A stretch of 64,000 bases of DNA from positions 214,713,547 to 214,777,546 of the forward strand of contig CM056995.1 in NCBI GenBank assembly GCA_029891345.1, read 5' to 3'. Below, one piece after another: positions 44,610-56,545 of this stretch (positions are counted from its first letter, which is position 1; each line of letters starts with the position of its first letter). The notes under the pieces were generated by a model. It was given only the letters and a program-made list of their open reading frames with translations. It was not told the origin of the DNA and did no database searches. The DNA comes from Dryococelus australis (lineage: Eukaryota > Arthropoda > Insecta > Phasmatodea > Phasmatidae). The translations under genes and the position numbers were made by a program.

Positions 44610-44813
44610 TTAACACATATCCAATATCTCTTCTGGTTGTGGTTCTTCAACAAGTGCTGGAGATTCAACTACCTCCTGATAAACCTTAGTTATAATGGGA
44701 CCCCTCATATTTTTCCTTTTCTCTCCTTCTATTCCTGACTCGTTATCATGATTCTTTTTCCCATCTTCCTCCATCTCCTCCTCATTTTCTCTGTCATATT
44801 GTCCCTGCTGCAA
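44610..44813 (-). pseudogene. Acidic ORF between integrase and env
   Basis: 67 codons, rich in Glu, Asp and Lys (NEEEMEEDGKKNHDNES), ending before env. Low-complexity acidic tails of this kind are seen at the C-terminus of errantiviral pol. It is probably the end of pol, separated from integrase by frame breaks at 44.82-44.97 kb. Confidence 0.45.
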
Positions 44814-44972
44814 GAATTATATCTGCTTATAAGCTTTTATAAACGGTCAATGCGATTGTGCTGAGTCTGATTACCACAAATTGCTTTTATCCTAACATTA
44901 CTGGAGAAATTTTCTCAACGATACACTTTTGAACAAATTTCTTTTTTAAGCTTCGTGGCACTACTTCATTCT

Positions 44973-45511
44973 TTAAATAAACTCTTCACTGACCTCTATA
45001 TTAACATCTTTAGCCTTTTTATTAAAGTGATACTCCCTGATATCCGCTGCTTTCCTAAGATCTTCCCTCACTACTTCAAACGATTCCTGCAATCGCAACA
45101 AACGTTCCTTCTTATAATTATCTTTTAATACATAATGTATGTGTTTGGGTTTCACGATAACATCGGAAGGAAGGTTTATATCCCGACCATATACCAAAAA
45201 GAAGTTGTTTTCACCTGTTGAGCAATGGGATATGCTGCGGTACACTAACAATGCATAAGGCACCCAATCGTCCCAGGTCCACTGATCCCTATCAGCAAAA
45301 TGCGATATCATTGTTGTGAGAGGTTGGTGGCTCCTCTCTACCTGCCATTACATACGGGGTGATATGCTGTTGTCTAAATTTTATTAACTCTTAAAAGTAC
45401 ACAAATTTCTCGCATCAATTTAGAAGTGAAATTCGATCCTCGGTCGGGCAAAGTTGTTGAGCTACTATCTCTGTTACAAAAGCTCTCGCTATCATATCGG
45501 CCTTCTGGCCT
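44973..45511 (-). pseudogene. pol: Integrase C-terminal half of the provirus pol gene
   Basis: The minus strand shows MIARAFVTEIVA (45500-45465), then after a frame change DRGSNFTSKLMREIC with the second catalytic Asp. A conserved H-P-x-x-N-G-R motif is interrupted just before the third catalytic residue. The 112-codon frame 45311-44973 holds the post-core segment with WDDWVPYALLVYRSISHCSTG and VYGRDINLPSD, typical of Ty3/gypsy integrase. The zinc-binding N-terminus and first Asp are missing: similarity ends abruptly at about 45511, where AT-rich DNA begins. RT and RNase H are absent. Confidence 0.8.
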
Positions 45512-46114
45512 ACATCTCTATTACACTTTATGTTGTTATAAACATTATAATCTACATTTTACGCCATTACAACTGACTAATAGCTACTCTTACATAGACA
45601 TACTTTTGAACATATACTCCCTTCGTGATTATTACATAGAAACGTTTTCCCATCTTACCTTTTTACACTTTCACCTCAATACAAAGATTGGCAATAGTTA
45701 CTACACTAACGTTGCTTTAGCATTAATTTAATTAATATTCCATTAATCATTACACGAAAATTTCAATCTGCCTATTTGCCTACACCGTCGCCTGTGTCCT
45801 GTATATAAAGTCGCACCAAAGGTAGTATAATTTTTTTTCTGAGAATTACACATACCTCTCTGTCTTTAGCTACCCGGTTTCTAACTCAAAATGCAATTGA
45901 ATGATGGATCTGCCCGCACGCTGGGCAGGTCTAAGGCTCCTTTTAACGGTTTCGGATATTCGTTCTCCAACTTTCTGAACTATTACCCGCTAGTGCTGAA
46001 TTCGATTTAAATTGCTATCAAAACTAGAGTGCCAATTTCTCATTAACAAAAGTGCACAACCAGGTCAATCACTGCAATGACTTTGAACAAAGTTGAAGTT
46101 CCACTTACACAACA
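45512..46114. other. Provirus interior without coding sequence, deletion junction at about 45511
   Basis: This space should hold gag and most of pol but contains AT-rich DNA with no recognisable motif. A ctgccc...gggcag hairpin lies at 45910-45928. I see no convincing primer-binding site next to the LTR. Confidence 0.4.
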
Positions 46115-46837
46115 TGACGAGCGGGCGACCTATCTCCCTGACGGACTGATGTCTTCTCCCGAGCTGCCCCATCTAGATAAGACTCTCGTGAAGTAAAAAG
46201 TTGATGAATAGCCCCCAGGGACAGGCCGGTCGAAGGCTAATATAGTATCCTTCTTCCGCCATAACGTGTGCTGGCCCCTGCCAGATTCTCGCCTCCTCGC
46301 CACTGCCCGCATCCATAATGGCCGACCTACGTGGCATCCTGCACGCTTTCGCGGGAAATTGATATTCAGTGGCACAGCGATGTTGCGCGTCGCCGGAAAG
46401 GCGAGTCCCTCGGGTGTCCTCGACGCAGGACACGCACAATCTGATAATAAGCCATTCTTATGTGGAGGCGATCGTCCACCGATTACATATCTTTCTGTGG
46501 CGGCTCGCTGGTCCGCCCATACGGAATACCATTAACACGATGCTGCCCCGCCTCTCGAGGGACAGTGTCTCGGCTGCGAACCGCTGGCCTGGAGTCAACT
46601 GGGCAGAGTCTTTCAACATCTGATTTCTTCGGCTTAAATATCTCCGTTCACGTAACCCTACTAACTCCAGTGCCTGATTCCTAACACTCGTGTCCTCCGC
46701 CAGTTCCTCACTTGACCACTCCTTGCTTATTTAAGGAAAAACTAGGGCTCTCAGTGAAATTATGTTCCCTTACATTATGTGAATAAACACTTGCTGACGT
46801 TGCCTTAACACTTGGGCTTAAGGCCAGCCCTCTTACA
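46115..46837 (-). repeat. 5' LTR of the provirus (diverged)
   Basis: On the minus strand it begins TGTAAGAGGGCTGGCCTTAA and ends ...gctcgtca, like the 3' copy's ...tgtcgtca. It is longer than the 3' copy by about 115 bp and clearly diverged. An agatatttaagcc TATA-like site lies at 46643-46631. The GC-rich middle explains the several overlapping ORFs here, which are not genes. Confidence 0.5.
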
Positions 46838-49800
46838 GTACTAGAAGCGTCGCGCGTGTACGAAAATAAAAGAGAAATACAAAAGCTGGTGAATTCCTAA
46901 TATTTCATTTTTATTTATGTTGGCAAAAAAGGTAAACACTGTTGCGATATTGCCTTTTGTTTTGCATTTAGCAGTCCTTTTTTAAGTACTATGTAGTTAT
47001 TGCTGAAGGCAGGTAGTAGGCCTATAAGCGTAAGAAATGTAGAAAATGGAAAATCAAGATACAATTTTAGGTTGGCATTAGTTTCGTAAAAATTTTGTTT
47101 TTTCACATTCAGCTGTTATATTTAAGGTGTTATTTAAAGAGAACATGCGTTATGAATATAAGAGTGTTGTTCATAATACCAACATGTTTTAGAATAACCA
47201 TATATTAGTAATTTCCTTTGATATATATTATCTATTTTATAAACTACAATTATTTTAACTAAACGCAATGGTTTTGAAGGATGTTTTGGCGTACATAATT
47301 TTTCTTGAGTTGACATTTAAAACATTTTCTTAAACATAATTACTGCACAAACTAATTAAAAATTTTTGTTGTGCATATATGTTTGGTGTTTTCATTGCAT
47401 TTTGTTTCACTACGAATTCTTTTGTTGTATATAATGGGAACTTTGCATTAGTTTTAAAAACAGTCAAAACCGGCATGTAATCAGGAGTTACGTAACAGTG
47501 GTTTTATGTATCCACGAATTACCTTGTATTTTGTTACCTGTAAAAGGACGTGTTTATTTCAGTGTGTGGCAATTTGTAATAAAAGGAGAATTATATTTGA
47601 ACGACTTCCATTATCCTTAGCCATAGCTGTCCAAATGGTTGAGCATTGTTACTTAGATAAATAGATGGAAGATAAAGTATGCATTGTGCTAATAATCGTT
47701 TGAAATATATAAAAAAGAAAACTATAGAATGACGACATTTTTAGTTGGCGAGCAAACACACGTATCTTTCTGTGCGCTGTTTTATTTTGCTAAATAAACA
47801 ACAGTTACGGTTTCTAGTGGAAAATACATGTATGCTACAACAATTCAATATTTTCGCGGTTTACAAGGTTTTGGTGTTTATGAGGGGAGTCAGGTATGTA
47901 ATTTGTGGTTATTTAAAAGTAACTTATTTTCCCATTATTGCAATTAATCAATACAATTAATACAATAAACGTTTATAGGCCATTCGCGGTTACTTCACAC
48001 TTTTCTGAAGCCCTGCTAAAGGTCTGCTTTTGGTTACCGATTACGTATCCCTCCGCTACATGTAAACATAAAAACTGCTATATGCGACTACATTTTAACT
48101 GTCAAGTGCTTGTTTACTGTTCTCAGCTGTTCAGTGAATTTAGTCATTTCGTACGAATGTTTACAATTTAGGCCTATAACCATATTTAGAATAGCTTTAT
48201 TACTTTTTAACAATGTATATATTGACGATAGTTCTTACGGTTATTATTTTACATTGTTAACATATTTGTTATACTACACGACATAGCACATTGCACATAA
48301 TACAAGTTAATATTTCGCCGCGATTGTGATTAACCCTGTTATAACTGCGGGAGAAATAACTGTTGTATTTAACCGCTTGTTATTGATATGTGTTGGGTTA
48401 TTTCGTTAAAAGGACGGCATCAGTTGGAATAAAAATTAAAACAAAGAAACATGCTAGTACAACGAAAAGACAACGTAAATACACGCACGCAACTCGTGTC
48501 GCTTAATTGTGTACGAAGCAACGACAAACTTAAAATATGGAAACAAATAGGCCTACCGTAACTTTTTTCCGTCCATTTTTCTATACATTTGTAATTACAT
48601 TTTCAAGGTTTATTTCATTATTTATTTTTATTTATTTGACTGGGCTTCGTCTTTTGTTGGGGTTGTGGCAAACACTCAATTTACAGAAACGTAAGCAGGT
48701 TACACAATTGTGTTTCAAACACCTAGGGCAATATTACACTGTTGTGTTAGACAGACGTGACATTCAAACAATTAATTTCATCTTAAAAATAGTTCACGGT
48801 TAAAATGTATTAATATCACAAGTCCAATATTTGCGATCTTACACTGGCACTGGTCCAACTAACATTATGTCAACAATACTCTTTCACACACACAACGGTC
48901 ACGACGCACTTTAAAGTATATTTATTCCTGCCGTCGAAAAGCAGATTTATCACATCGTAAATTGCCTAGGTAGATTATAAAAAACACGAGTACGAACTTG
49001 ACGGTTCGTTCAGAAACATGCAATGTCATGTCGGTGTAGCCAGTCGCCACTTCTGCCAACTTCGGATTTGTAACCATCCCGCCATCACATCTTAATATAT
49101 TATAATAAATATTCAAACAATAACATTTCGTTTCAGTTGTAAATTAAAAATTAAAAAATCATTATTTTTGCTGTAATAAGTATGAAGTATGCTAACATTT
49201 AAAACATGAATAATTTTCCTGCTAATACTGGAAGCGTGAAACTTCTCGAGAGAGAGAGAGAAATAGGTAGAGAGAAAGAAAGAGAGTGACATGCTCCGCT
49301 CCGCCTATTGAATTTCCTTCCTCGGACGAAAAAAAAAAAAAAAAAACACCATGCCACTAGGGCCTATACACAGTAATGTATTTTTAACTGTTACAATGAA
49401 ATGTGTTTCCTTAAGCGCTACCTTAAAATTCAAATATATCATAGGCAACATTGAATTTACAAATAGCATACTAAAAAACAAGGTTAAAATAATATTTTAT
49501 CTGAACTATTTCTTACTAGCCGTTGCAAATGCACCGCAGCTCTCACGGGTTTTAATTCGTATTTATACAAAATAAATACTATTACAAAATATAGAAGATA
49601 CTAAGTTGAAGTTTCATTTATTCAAGAATACAGTACTTTAAAGTTAAACACAATATTATATATTTGTGGTATACAAGTTAATAAAAAAACAGGTTGACTT
49701 GTTACGCCTAGGGTGATTTTTCAAAGGTTCATTTCATAACATTAGAAGAAACTGTGAATGGGCTACAGTAGAGAATAAATTTATATTAATCACAACTGAA

Positions 49801-50529
49801 ATTTAAAGGACTGTATTTCTGCTGTTTTTTTAGTGTGTAAACACTTAAGGATGGCACATATCTAACGGCACTGAAGACTAGGTTGAAGTGAGATTCCTAT
49901 TTTCTCCACTAAAGCAACATCAGTTGTATTAGTCTCTATTTTCCACTTACCATCGTCCTATTGGTTCTGGATACACCGGACACGCTTACAGTACTCTGCG
50001 AAGATTATTATTGGCTGGTCTTAGCCAATGAAGTCGCGAGTTGACAGTGTACCAATTAATGTGTCGCGAGAGATGTAACAGGTTTTACAATCCAGAGGGT
50101 TCGTTTGAGAAATAATTTAAAAGAGCCGTTTTATTATTAAGAACAGAAATACTGACTAGTTATAAATTTTTACTTAGATTCCGATAAAGTCCAGCGAAAA
50201 AGTAAAACTATAAAATTGGGAGATGTGTATTCAAGAGCAGAGAAATTTCAATACAAACGTAGCGCCGAGTATATACGTGCATATTCCTCAAAGAGTTAAA
50301 GGTAGTTTTTTTTACATTTTTTTAAAAGGAAATTATGCTTTGTGAAACATTTGTGGAGCAATAAGGAAAATGTAAACACATTCAAAGGAACAACTTACAA
50401 TACCGAAATTTATATACTTTGGCTACAAGATAAGCAAAGTAATCACGAACAATGCTATTAGAACCGCGATTTTTCTAATTACTGCAATGTTACAAAAGAC
50501 GGGGATGCTTTTAAAAGCGTACTTATCTA
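46838..50529. other. AT-rich non-coding DNA with simple repeats
   Basis: A purine microsatellite (gagagagagag...agaaagaaagagag) lies at 49248-49288, with an 18-A run at 49329-49346. ORFs at 47.7-48.8 kb (for example 48537-48803) are hydrophobic and AT-driven. I recognise no family. Confidence 0.4.
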
Positions 50530-51030
50530 GACAGAAAGAGTTAAAGAATTAAGTAATAAACTAACTGTAAAAAAACTTTGGAAACCAACATTTTATTTAT
50601 AAATGCACTAAAAAGAGAAAAATAAATACAGTAGTTACAGAATTTGTAGAACATGTAAGATCTGGTCGAACAGCCGTAATCAACTTTACTACAAATTTAT
50701 ATTTTTGTATCAATTTATATTTAGTACACAAAAGCTTGGCGCGAATAGTTAAGAGCTTTATGCATGATATTTGCTTACTATGCTTGCGCAAATGAGGCAT
50801 ACGTTCTATATTGCGCCAAGTTATTGTATACTAAATATAAATTGATACAAAAATATCAGTTTGTAGTAAGGTTTATTACAGCTGTTCGACCACTTCTTGC
50901 AAGTTCTGCAAATTCTACAAATTCTGTAACTACTATAATTATTTTTCTCTCCTTTGTGCATTTAGAAATGAAGGGTTGGTTTTAAAAGGTTTTTAGAGTT
51001 AACTTATTTTTCACTTTTTAGTCTCAACAA
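50530..51030. mobile_element. Large palindrome / foldback MITE (about 500 bp)
   Basis: The arms 50561-50742 and 50813-51004 are reverse complements over nearly their full length. Left words aaatgcacta..agagaaaaata, gtagttacagaatttgtaga, ggtcgaacagc, ttgtatcaatttatatttag and cttggcgc reappear inverted at the right in reverse order. Even the 70-nt centre pairs partly. The outer ends fade at about 50530 and 51030. No ORF of interest. The two minus and plus ORFs of about 70 codons here are mirror images of each other. Confidence 0.85.
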
Positions 51031-51165
51031 TCTTTTTTGTTTTTATCATATAAGTAGACTATTTATACATTCACAGATTCGCGAATGTATAAATAGTCTA
51101 CTTATATAGTAATAATAGAAACAATTAGTGAGACTAAATGGACTAAAAATGTGAAGTTAACACTA
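51000..51165. repeat. Second palindrome overlapping the first, with a 25-bp perfect stem
   Basis: The centre 51048-51107 is a perfect inverted repeat: atataagtagactatttata (51048-51067) continues with cattc, and pairs with gaatg + tataaatagtctacttatat (51083-51107) over a 10-nt loop. Outside it, the words gttaact, tcactttttagtctca and inverted gagactaaatggactaaaaatgtgaagttaac still match. The segment 51000-51030 is thus shared by both palindromes. Confidence 0.85.
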
Positions 51166-51985
51166 ACACATATGGCCCCTCCCACACTTCGGGCTGTAAC
51201 CTGACAAACGGTGATGCTCTGCGGGCACACTGCAAGACAGTTCCAGAGCATAGTGGTCGGACAGACACCTACGGTACACACTAACAAGGCAAGTTAAATA
51301 AAAGCTTGTAAAAATAACACACATTAGTATCAAATATTGGGATATGATTGGTTCTCGTGATTGTGAAGTTACGCTTCAATTGAAAAACAGTTCGCAGTCG
51401 TCTTTTCCGTAATAATTATCTCGAATAACGGTTAATTGTAAAAAGTGAGACAAAAAGTTAATCAACATAATTGAGAAATAGTGCACAGCTCTGTCCAACT
51501 GCAACCATGATGCTAAAAAAGCTGATGAAGAATAAATTAGGCAATTACATTTATCGATAAGAGAGAAAACGCTGTTAAATTTTGTACGGAAGCAGCGAGA
51601 TAATTAATTTTACATATCCTGTGGATGTGGTGTTAAAGGTTAATAACATGGATTTTGAATAATAAGGGATCGAAAAACATCTGTGACACACAAATGATTA
51701 CACAATTCTTTTAGTCCTGTATCCTACCACACTTCATCACTGACTACAGTCCACCTCACATACATTCCCAAACTCCTAACATTCTTAAAACTGAAAACAA
51801 CGATATCAGAAAGCGCCAAGTCACATTGAAAAATATCGCGAAGTGCTATGGAATAATACTGAATTTTAACTACTCAATATGTTTTGATGGGGTACATTTT
51901 ATTGGCTATTTACTTGAATTAACGAAGCCATCACATGCAGTAATAGTTATTACAATAAATAGTTACGAATAAAAAAATATGTACA
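51166..51985. other. Non-coding DNA
   Basis: No gene recognised. Confidence 0.45.
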
Positions 51986-52184
51986 CACTCTAAATTGGAG
52001 TCAGTGAAAAAGCACTGATTCGCAGTAAAAATTGATCCACTTAGAATCAGCGAAAAGTAAGCATTGATTTTTTAAGTGGAAAAATTACGCTGGTTGAAAT
52101 AGTGATGTGAAAAATCTCACTGATTCTAAGTGGAGCCATTTTCACTACGAATCAGTGGTTTTCCACTGATTCGAATTTCGAGTG
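51986..52184. mobile_element. MITE with long terminal inverted repeats, cactctaaatt family (199 bp)
   Basis: The left end is cactctaaattggagtcagt + gaaaaagcactgattcgcag; the right end, inverted, is cactcgaaattcgaatcagt + ggaaaaccactgattcgtag. Similarity continues through ccacttagaatcag, so most of the 199 bp is palindromic. The flanks are ca on both sides, compatible with a decayed TA or a CA dinucleotide duplication. A second, half copy is at 37650-37727. Confidence 0.87.
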
Positions 52185-52680
52185 CAGTTTTTTCGAATAA
52201 TACCGTATAGATAGAAACCACAAAATCAATACAAAGAAAAAAATATTTGTTTGAAAATTTGTAAAATTTTATTATGAAGATTTCTATAGTAACAATATTA
52301 AAACAAAGCGGTTTCCTTAATTTTAGCTGAATTTCATCTTTTTTAAAGCTCCTTCTATAAATGTTGTTTTAAAAAATTCTTTACATGGTGTAAAAATTTC
52401 AATGTCAAAGTTTTTATAGTAATATTTTGTATTTTTTTAAAACCATTATTTTGGGATACCTACTTATTTTGTGGCTTATATCGCAATAAGTTGACAATTG
52501 TAATAAATCTAACGCCATTACGTTAAGTACTTTTTTTTTCTTTCTTTCTTTCTTCCGGAATTCGTGAACTGCAAGATTTTTCCGTATCACTTAAACAAAA
52601 CTTTTCTTTTTATAAAAAATTTGAATTTTTCCGATGAATGATTGGCGAAGATAACTTAGACTAATTAACGAAAACACCTA
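52185..52680. other. AT-rich non-coding DNA with a (CTTT)n tract
   Basis: T9 then ctttctttctttctt at 52531-52554. No gene. Confidence 0.6.
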
Positions 52681-53330
52681 CACTATCGGGCGTTCCGAAC
52701 AGAACATATCGTGTTACACAACCGCAAATAGTACAACTTACATAGCGTGCGACTGGATGACCGTCTTGCTGCGTTGCCTGACGACGAGTGGAGGACTTTG
52801 ACTTCCCAACCGACAGCTGCTAACCGACGGGCGGGATTCCCGGCGGAGGTGCTCAGTACAAAACTCACGCAGGCTGCAGACCCTGTCTCTCGCCTCCTCA
52901 TGGCACACAGAATACCTCATGAACTGTGTCCGTGACATTCCTCTCCGTCTACCGGCCACTTAAACTGCTACGTTGCAATGTGTTCGAAATACAAGTTTTG
53001 CCACGACTCTATTGAACGCACGTCCAATGTGCTCATCTAGGAACACTTTAGACGAGGCCTGTTAAAAGTACGGACATTAGAAACGCCATTTATGTGCACT
53101 GCAAACATAACTAAAAACTGTTTCTCTCAAAACGCGATATCTTGAAATACAGGGCGAGTCCTTTAAAAGACGCCCCGTGGTATGTATTTGCTCATTCCGT
53201 CTCTCCGTTACACATATGTCCCATTGGGCCTGTTTTAAATGACTCAACCTGTATAAGCGTCAGACATGTACACGAAAATACTTACAAGGGTCCTGCAATT
53301 AATCTTACTACAGATTTCCCACCAAGAAAG
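52681..53330. other. GC-richer patch, no recognised gene
   Basis: 52740-52960 is much less AT-rich than its neighbours and is open on both strands for about 60-70 codons (Arg-rich one way, Ala/Leu-rich the other). No motif. It may be a promoter-like island. Confidence 0.3.
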
Positions 53331-53549
53331 TTATAGTGTCACGTCTGAAAAGTTCCATAGGTTCACGCAGCCCGACGAGAACACTGCATGCCAGTTCAAA
53401 GCCTCGCTCTTAGTGGCGATGGTTAACTTGCTGAGCGTGGCAGTAAGGTCCTCATAGCCCCCGCACTTATCCGCCTTAAAAAGGGAAAATATCTCACTCC
53501 AGGTCTCATTGTAAGCAGTTGAGTCCATACTAATAAAAAAAAAACACAT
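53331..53549 (-). CDS. Small unrecognised ORF
   Basis: 72 codons with a balanced composition: the segment MDSTAYNETWSEIFSLF, then KADKCGGYEDLTATLSKLTI, then ALNWHAVFSSGC. It looks more protein-like than most ORFs here. The Met in MDSTAY (53528) is a possible start. No neighbour, splice partner or family recognised. Confidence 0.25.
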   Translation of the reverse strand: MCFFFISMDSTAYNETWSEIFSLFKADKCGGYEDLTATLSKLTIATKSEALNWHAVFSSGCVNLWNFSDVTL

Positions 53550-53729
53550 GGAATATTACAATGTCAATTATTTTTCAAGACATAAATGAAAGTATATATT
53601 TTATTGCCAATTTATAAATTTCGCTACTGAAACATAAAGAACTATGGTCGTTAACAAATGTCAAAGCCAACGAAACCCGCTCTAAGTAGCTCTCTGTTTA
53701 CGGTATTTATTATTCTGTAAAACAGTGTT

Positions 53730-54430
53730 TTAAGCCCCTGTCACGCTGTCAAATTTTTCCGTCAAATGGCTTCCAATAAATTTGGTCAAATAAAATTGGA
53801 AAGTTATGACGTCATCGATACGTCATAAACTCCGCTGTTTTTGTCTGAGAAAATTGGATGGCTTCAGTTTCCATCAAACATTTGAAAAAAAATTGGACCG
53901 GTCCTAAAATTTGTTTGCCGTTTGACGATCTCAGCCAATCAAAATCGTGCACGAAAACAATTGACGCCAAAAAACTTAAAATAACGAACAATTGTTGGAA
54001 ACGAAGTAATTTGTGAAGATAATTTGTGCAGAAGCTGTCTGGGCATGAATGCTTTTTTAAGTAAATATTGCACATAATATAACAAACTCAGAGGCATTTA
54101 TTTCATTGTGCAGGAAACATATTCTATAAATAAACTTTCAATTTAGTAAGTAAACTAAAATAAATTACAACATTACTTAAATTTCTTCCTGTAATGGACC
54201 GCATGGAAAAACAAAAGCAGTATCTCACTATGAAAATAGTTTTAAATTAATATTTCAAATAAGATTCTCCCAATAAAAAAATTGTACAGTTTGGCACATT
54301 TCCTAACACATTTAAGGTTATTTGATAAAATTTGTTGCAAGGAAAAAATTGATGGCCGTATTTTGTTCTCAAATTTTATTGTCAAATATAGTTGATGGCA
54401 AAAATTTGATACTGTGACGGGGGCTTTAAA
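53730..54430. mobile_element. TTAA-flanked DNA element (about 700 bp) with terminal inverted repeats
   Basis: The left end is ttaa|gcccctgtcacgctgtcaaa + tttttccgtcaa; the right end, inverted, is ttaa|agcccccgtcacagtatcaa + atttttgccatcaa. ttaa occurs at both outer edges (53730-53733 and within ctttaaac at 54426-54429), as for piggyBac-type insertions. The interior is AT-rich without a transposase. The word tttgaca/tgtcaa and the phrase 'aaatttg' are frequent near both ends. Confidence 0.75.
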
Positions 54431-56512
54431 CTATAGCGACAATGCTGTATCTTTTCTGAACAGATTGCTGTATTAAAGTAATTGCTTAAAATTTTGTGGA
54501 AGCAGAACACTTGCCCAGCTTGTTTATGCAATTTTCCATTGCTAACGCTATGCTTTATTACTGCAGAAATGATCTAAAGGCGTTTAAATTGTTTCACTAA
54601 GACCAGTTCTTACGATGCTCGAGTACGTAAGAAACCGGACTCGGATATGCAAGCGGAACAAGCCGACAACTCAGGATGAATGATAACCATTCTACAATAC
54701 GAATAAGCGTACAGTCTTGCAACTTACAAAATAAAAAATACTCAGCTGTTACAAATTACTGGTATAGGTTTCATGATAAACACATCTCATTTTGTATATT
54801 TTATACAGAGTGTAAAAACACGTAAATAGTACTGATGAACAAAGTTCACTTATTTATAAAACAAAATGATAATCACCACTGCAAATCGAAGCACTTGTTG
54901 CTGTGTATACCACAATGGCTACGAAAACGAATATCAACAAACCAAATACTCGGTTCCTATTGGCTACACGGCTCCACGGATACGGAAGATTTGGACGATG
55001 CTGTACTGCGGATGTTCTGAACACATTATTGGGGGTCTAAATATATTCGAAATTAAATATATAAAATATGTGTGTGATGTGTGCCATGAGATAATTGTTA
55101 ACCATTCTTAAAAAGTGGGTCAGAAGAATCGTAAAATTAAAAAACTAACCAGACATACACTGGACACTGCAATCGCAACCATATATCACAACGATTAAAA
55201 TATTCACTAAACAAGCAACTACACTACACAGAAAAGCAGCATGGCTAAACATAGACAATGCCACTTTAATGAAGACATTTAAATAAATCAATCATCACAC
55301 ATGGCTCTCTTAACGAACAACTGATACGCCTTAAATATATTAATGAAGAATAGAAAAACCTAAACAAACATACGATCACTTAAACTGCAGTAAAAGAAAA
55401 ATAAAATAAAATCTTACTGACAGATAACTCGTGGTACTCTAATAGTTCAGTCAAATTTTAACTTAAGTAATATTTACCCTGTTAACACCAGATACAATAT
55501 AATGAACTCGAGGACTGATTTAATTACGTGTTCAACTGGTTGACTGAGTTTAATAATACAACTTGTTATTTTAATGAGTCCTGTTAGCTGTACGTCGAAA
55601 GCACTACTTCGTATATTTTTTAAAAGACTCGGGAACCTCTGGTATTGTTCCAGAAGCGAGATTCAACAAAACATAAAAACTGATGTTTTCAAGTTCTCGA
55701 GCTCCATATCTGTGTACTTCTTAATCAAATTCGGGGCGTCTTCATGTATTGACATAAAATTAAACTTGCAGAAAAGCATTATACGGGAGAAAGAAATTTA
55801 CTCTGACGCTGGCTTACTTCATCCTTCTAGGAGGCGATGGAGGAATCCCAGTTTTTTTTTTGCATCTCGGAATTAGAGTACTTCGAGCACTTTCAGCCGT
55901 CCTCGGGTCACCAAATCAAGCACTCTGCCGTCACACATCCCCGTTGGCAGCTCTCGGATCCTCGTACATCTCCGTTTCCTCTAAGTTCTGCGGAAATCAT
56001 TTCCTCTAGCTCCAAACTCATTTAGCCGTCATCGTGGGGTCTTTGTTCAGCAGTCCTTCCCAAAAACGTTCTATCGAACCTTCCTTCTACTAACTTTCTT
56101 TTTCAACAACCCTCACATTCAAAAGTTTGTTTTTCCAGCACTTGTCTTTCCCGAAGTTTAACACATGGAAAAAGTTGTAATAAAACTTTTAAGTTTGCTT
56201 CAGAAAAGATAGCTATTAAGCTTACTATGGAAACAGTTTTGAAATGACAAACATTAAAAGTTATCGTTACCACCTGGAGTGCATATAGGAATCTGTATCT
56301 CCTGCAAATTGACGATTATAAGGGCATAAAATGGTATGCAAGATCATAGCTCTGAATGTCAGCAAACATATATAACATTTTATAACTTTAGAATGCCGAG
56401 CTTTCTTACGTGTATGCTTGCACATAGTCATATCTGAGGCGGTAGCCGACGAACAGTTGATCTCTGTTCGAGTACCTAGAGAACAGTGGAGTCTCGCTTG
56501 GTGCCATCTTAT
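54431..56512. other. AT-rich non-coding DNA
   Basis: Short ORFs only (for example 55574-55876, no motif). Confidence 0.4.
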
Positions 56513-56545
56513 AAACCGAAATGATAGACACTATCATTTCGGTTT
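56513..56545. repeat. Perfect 15-bp hairpin with a 3-nt loop
   Basis: aaaccgaaatgatag-aca-ctatcatttcggttt. No T run follows, and no gene end is near. Confidence 0.95.

Larger units (their letters stand above)
39170..46837 (-). mobile_element. Errantivirus-like Ty3/gypsy provirus with env, internally deleted (about 7.7 kb)
   Basis: Endogenous retrovirus-like element read on the minus strand: 5' LTR (46837-46115), a 600-bp AT-rich remnant, the end of integrase (45511-44973), a short acidic ORF (44813-44610), env (44543-42560), a duplicated env tail with spacer (41800-40500), a polypurine tract (39789-39777) and 3' LTR (39776-39170). The gene order pol-env and the insect-type env place it with the errantiviruses. 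Gag, protease, reverse transcriptase and RNase H are missing, so the interior has suffered a large deletion near 45.5 kb. Many stops and the divergence of the LTRs indicate an old insertion. Exact borders and a target duplication are not certain. Confidence 0.65.

Noticed and set aside
46130-46684. Several overlapping ORFs of 74-89 codons on both strands
   Set aside because: They fall in the GC-rich proposed LTR; openness on both strands reflects composition, not coding.
48537-48803. Hydrophobic 88-codon ORF as a membrane protein
   Set aside because: Phe/Ile/Leu richness follows from T-rich DNA; no start context, domain or neighbour supports it.
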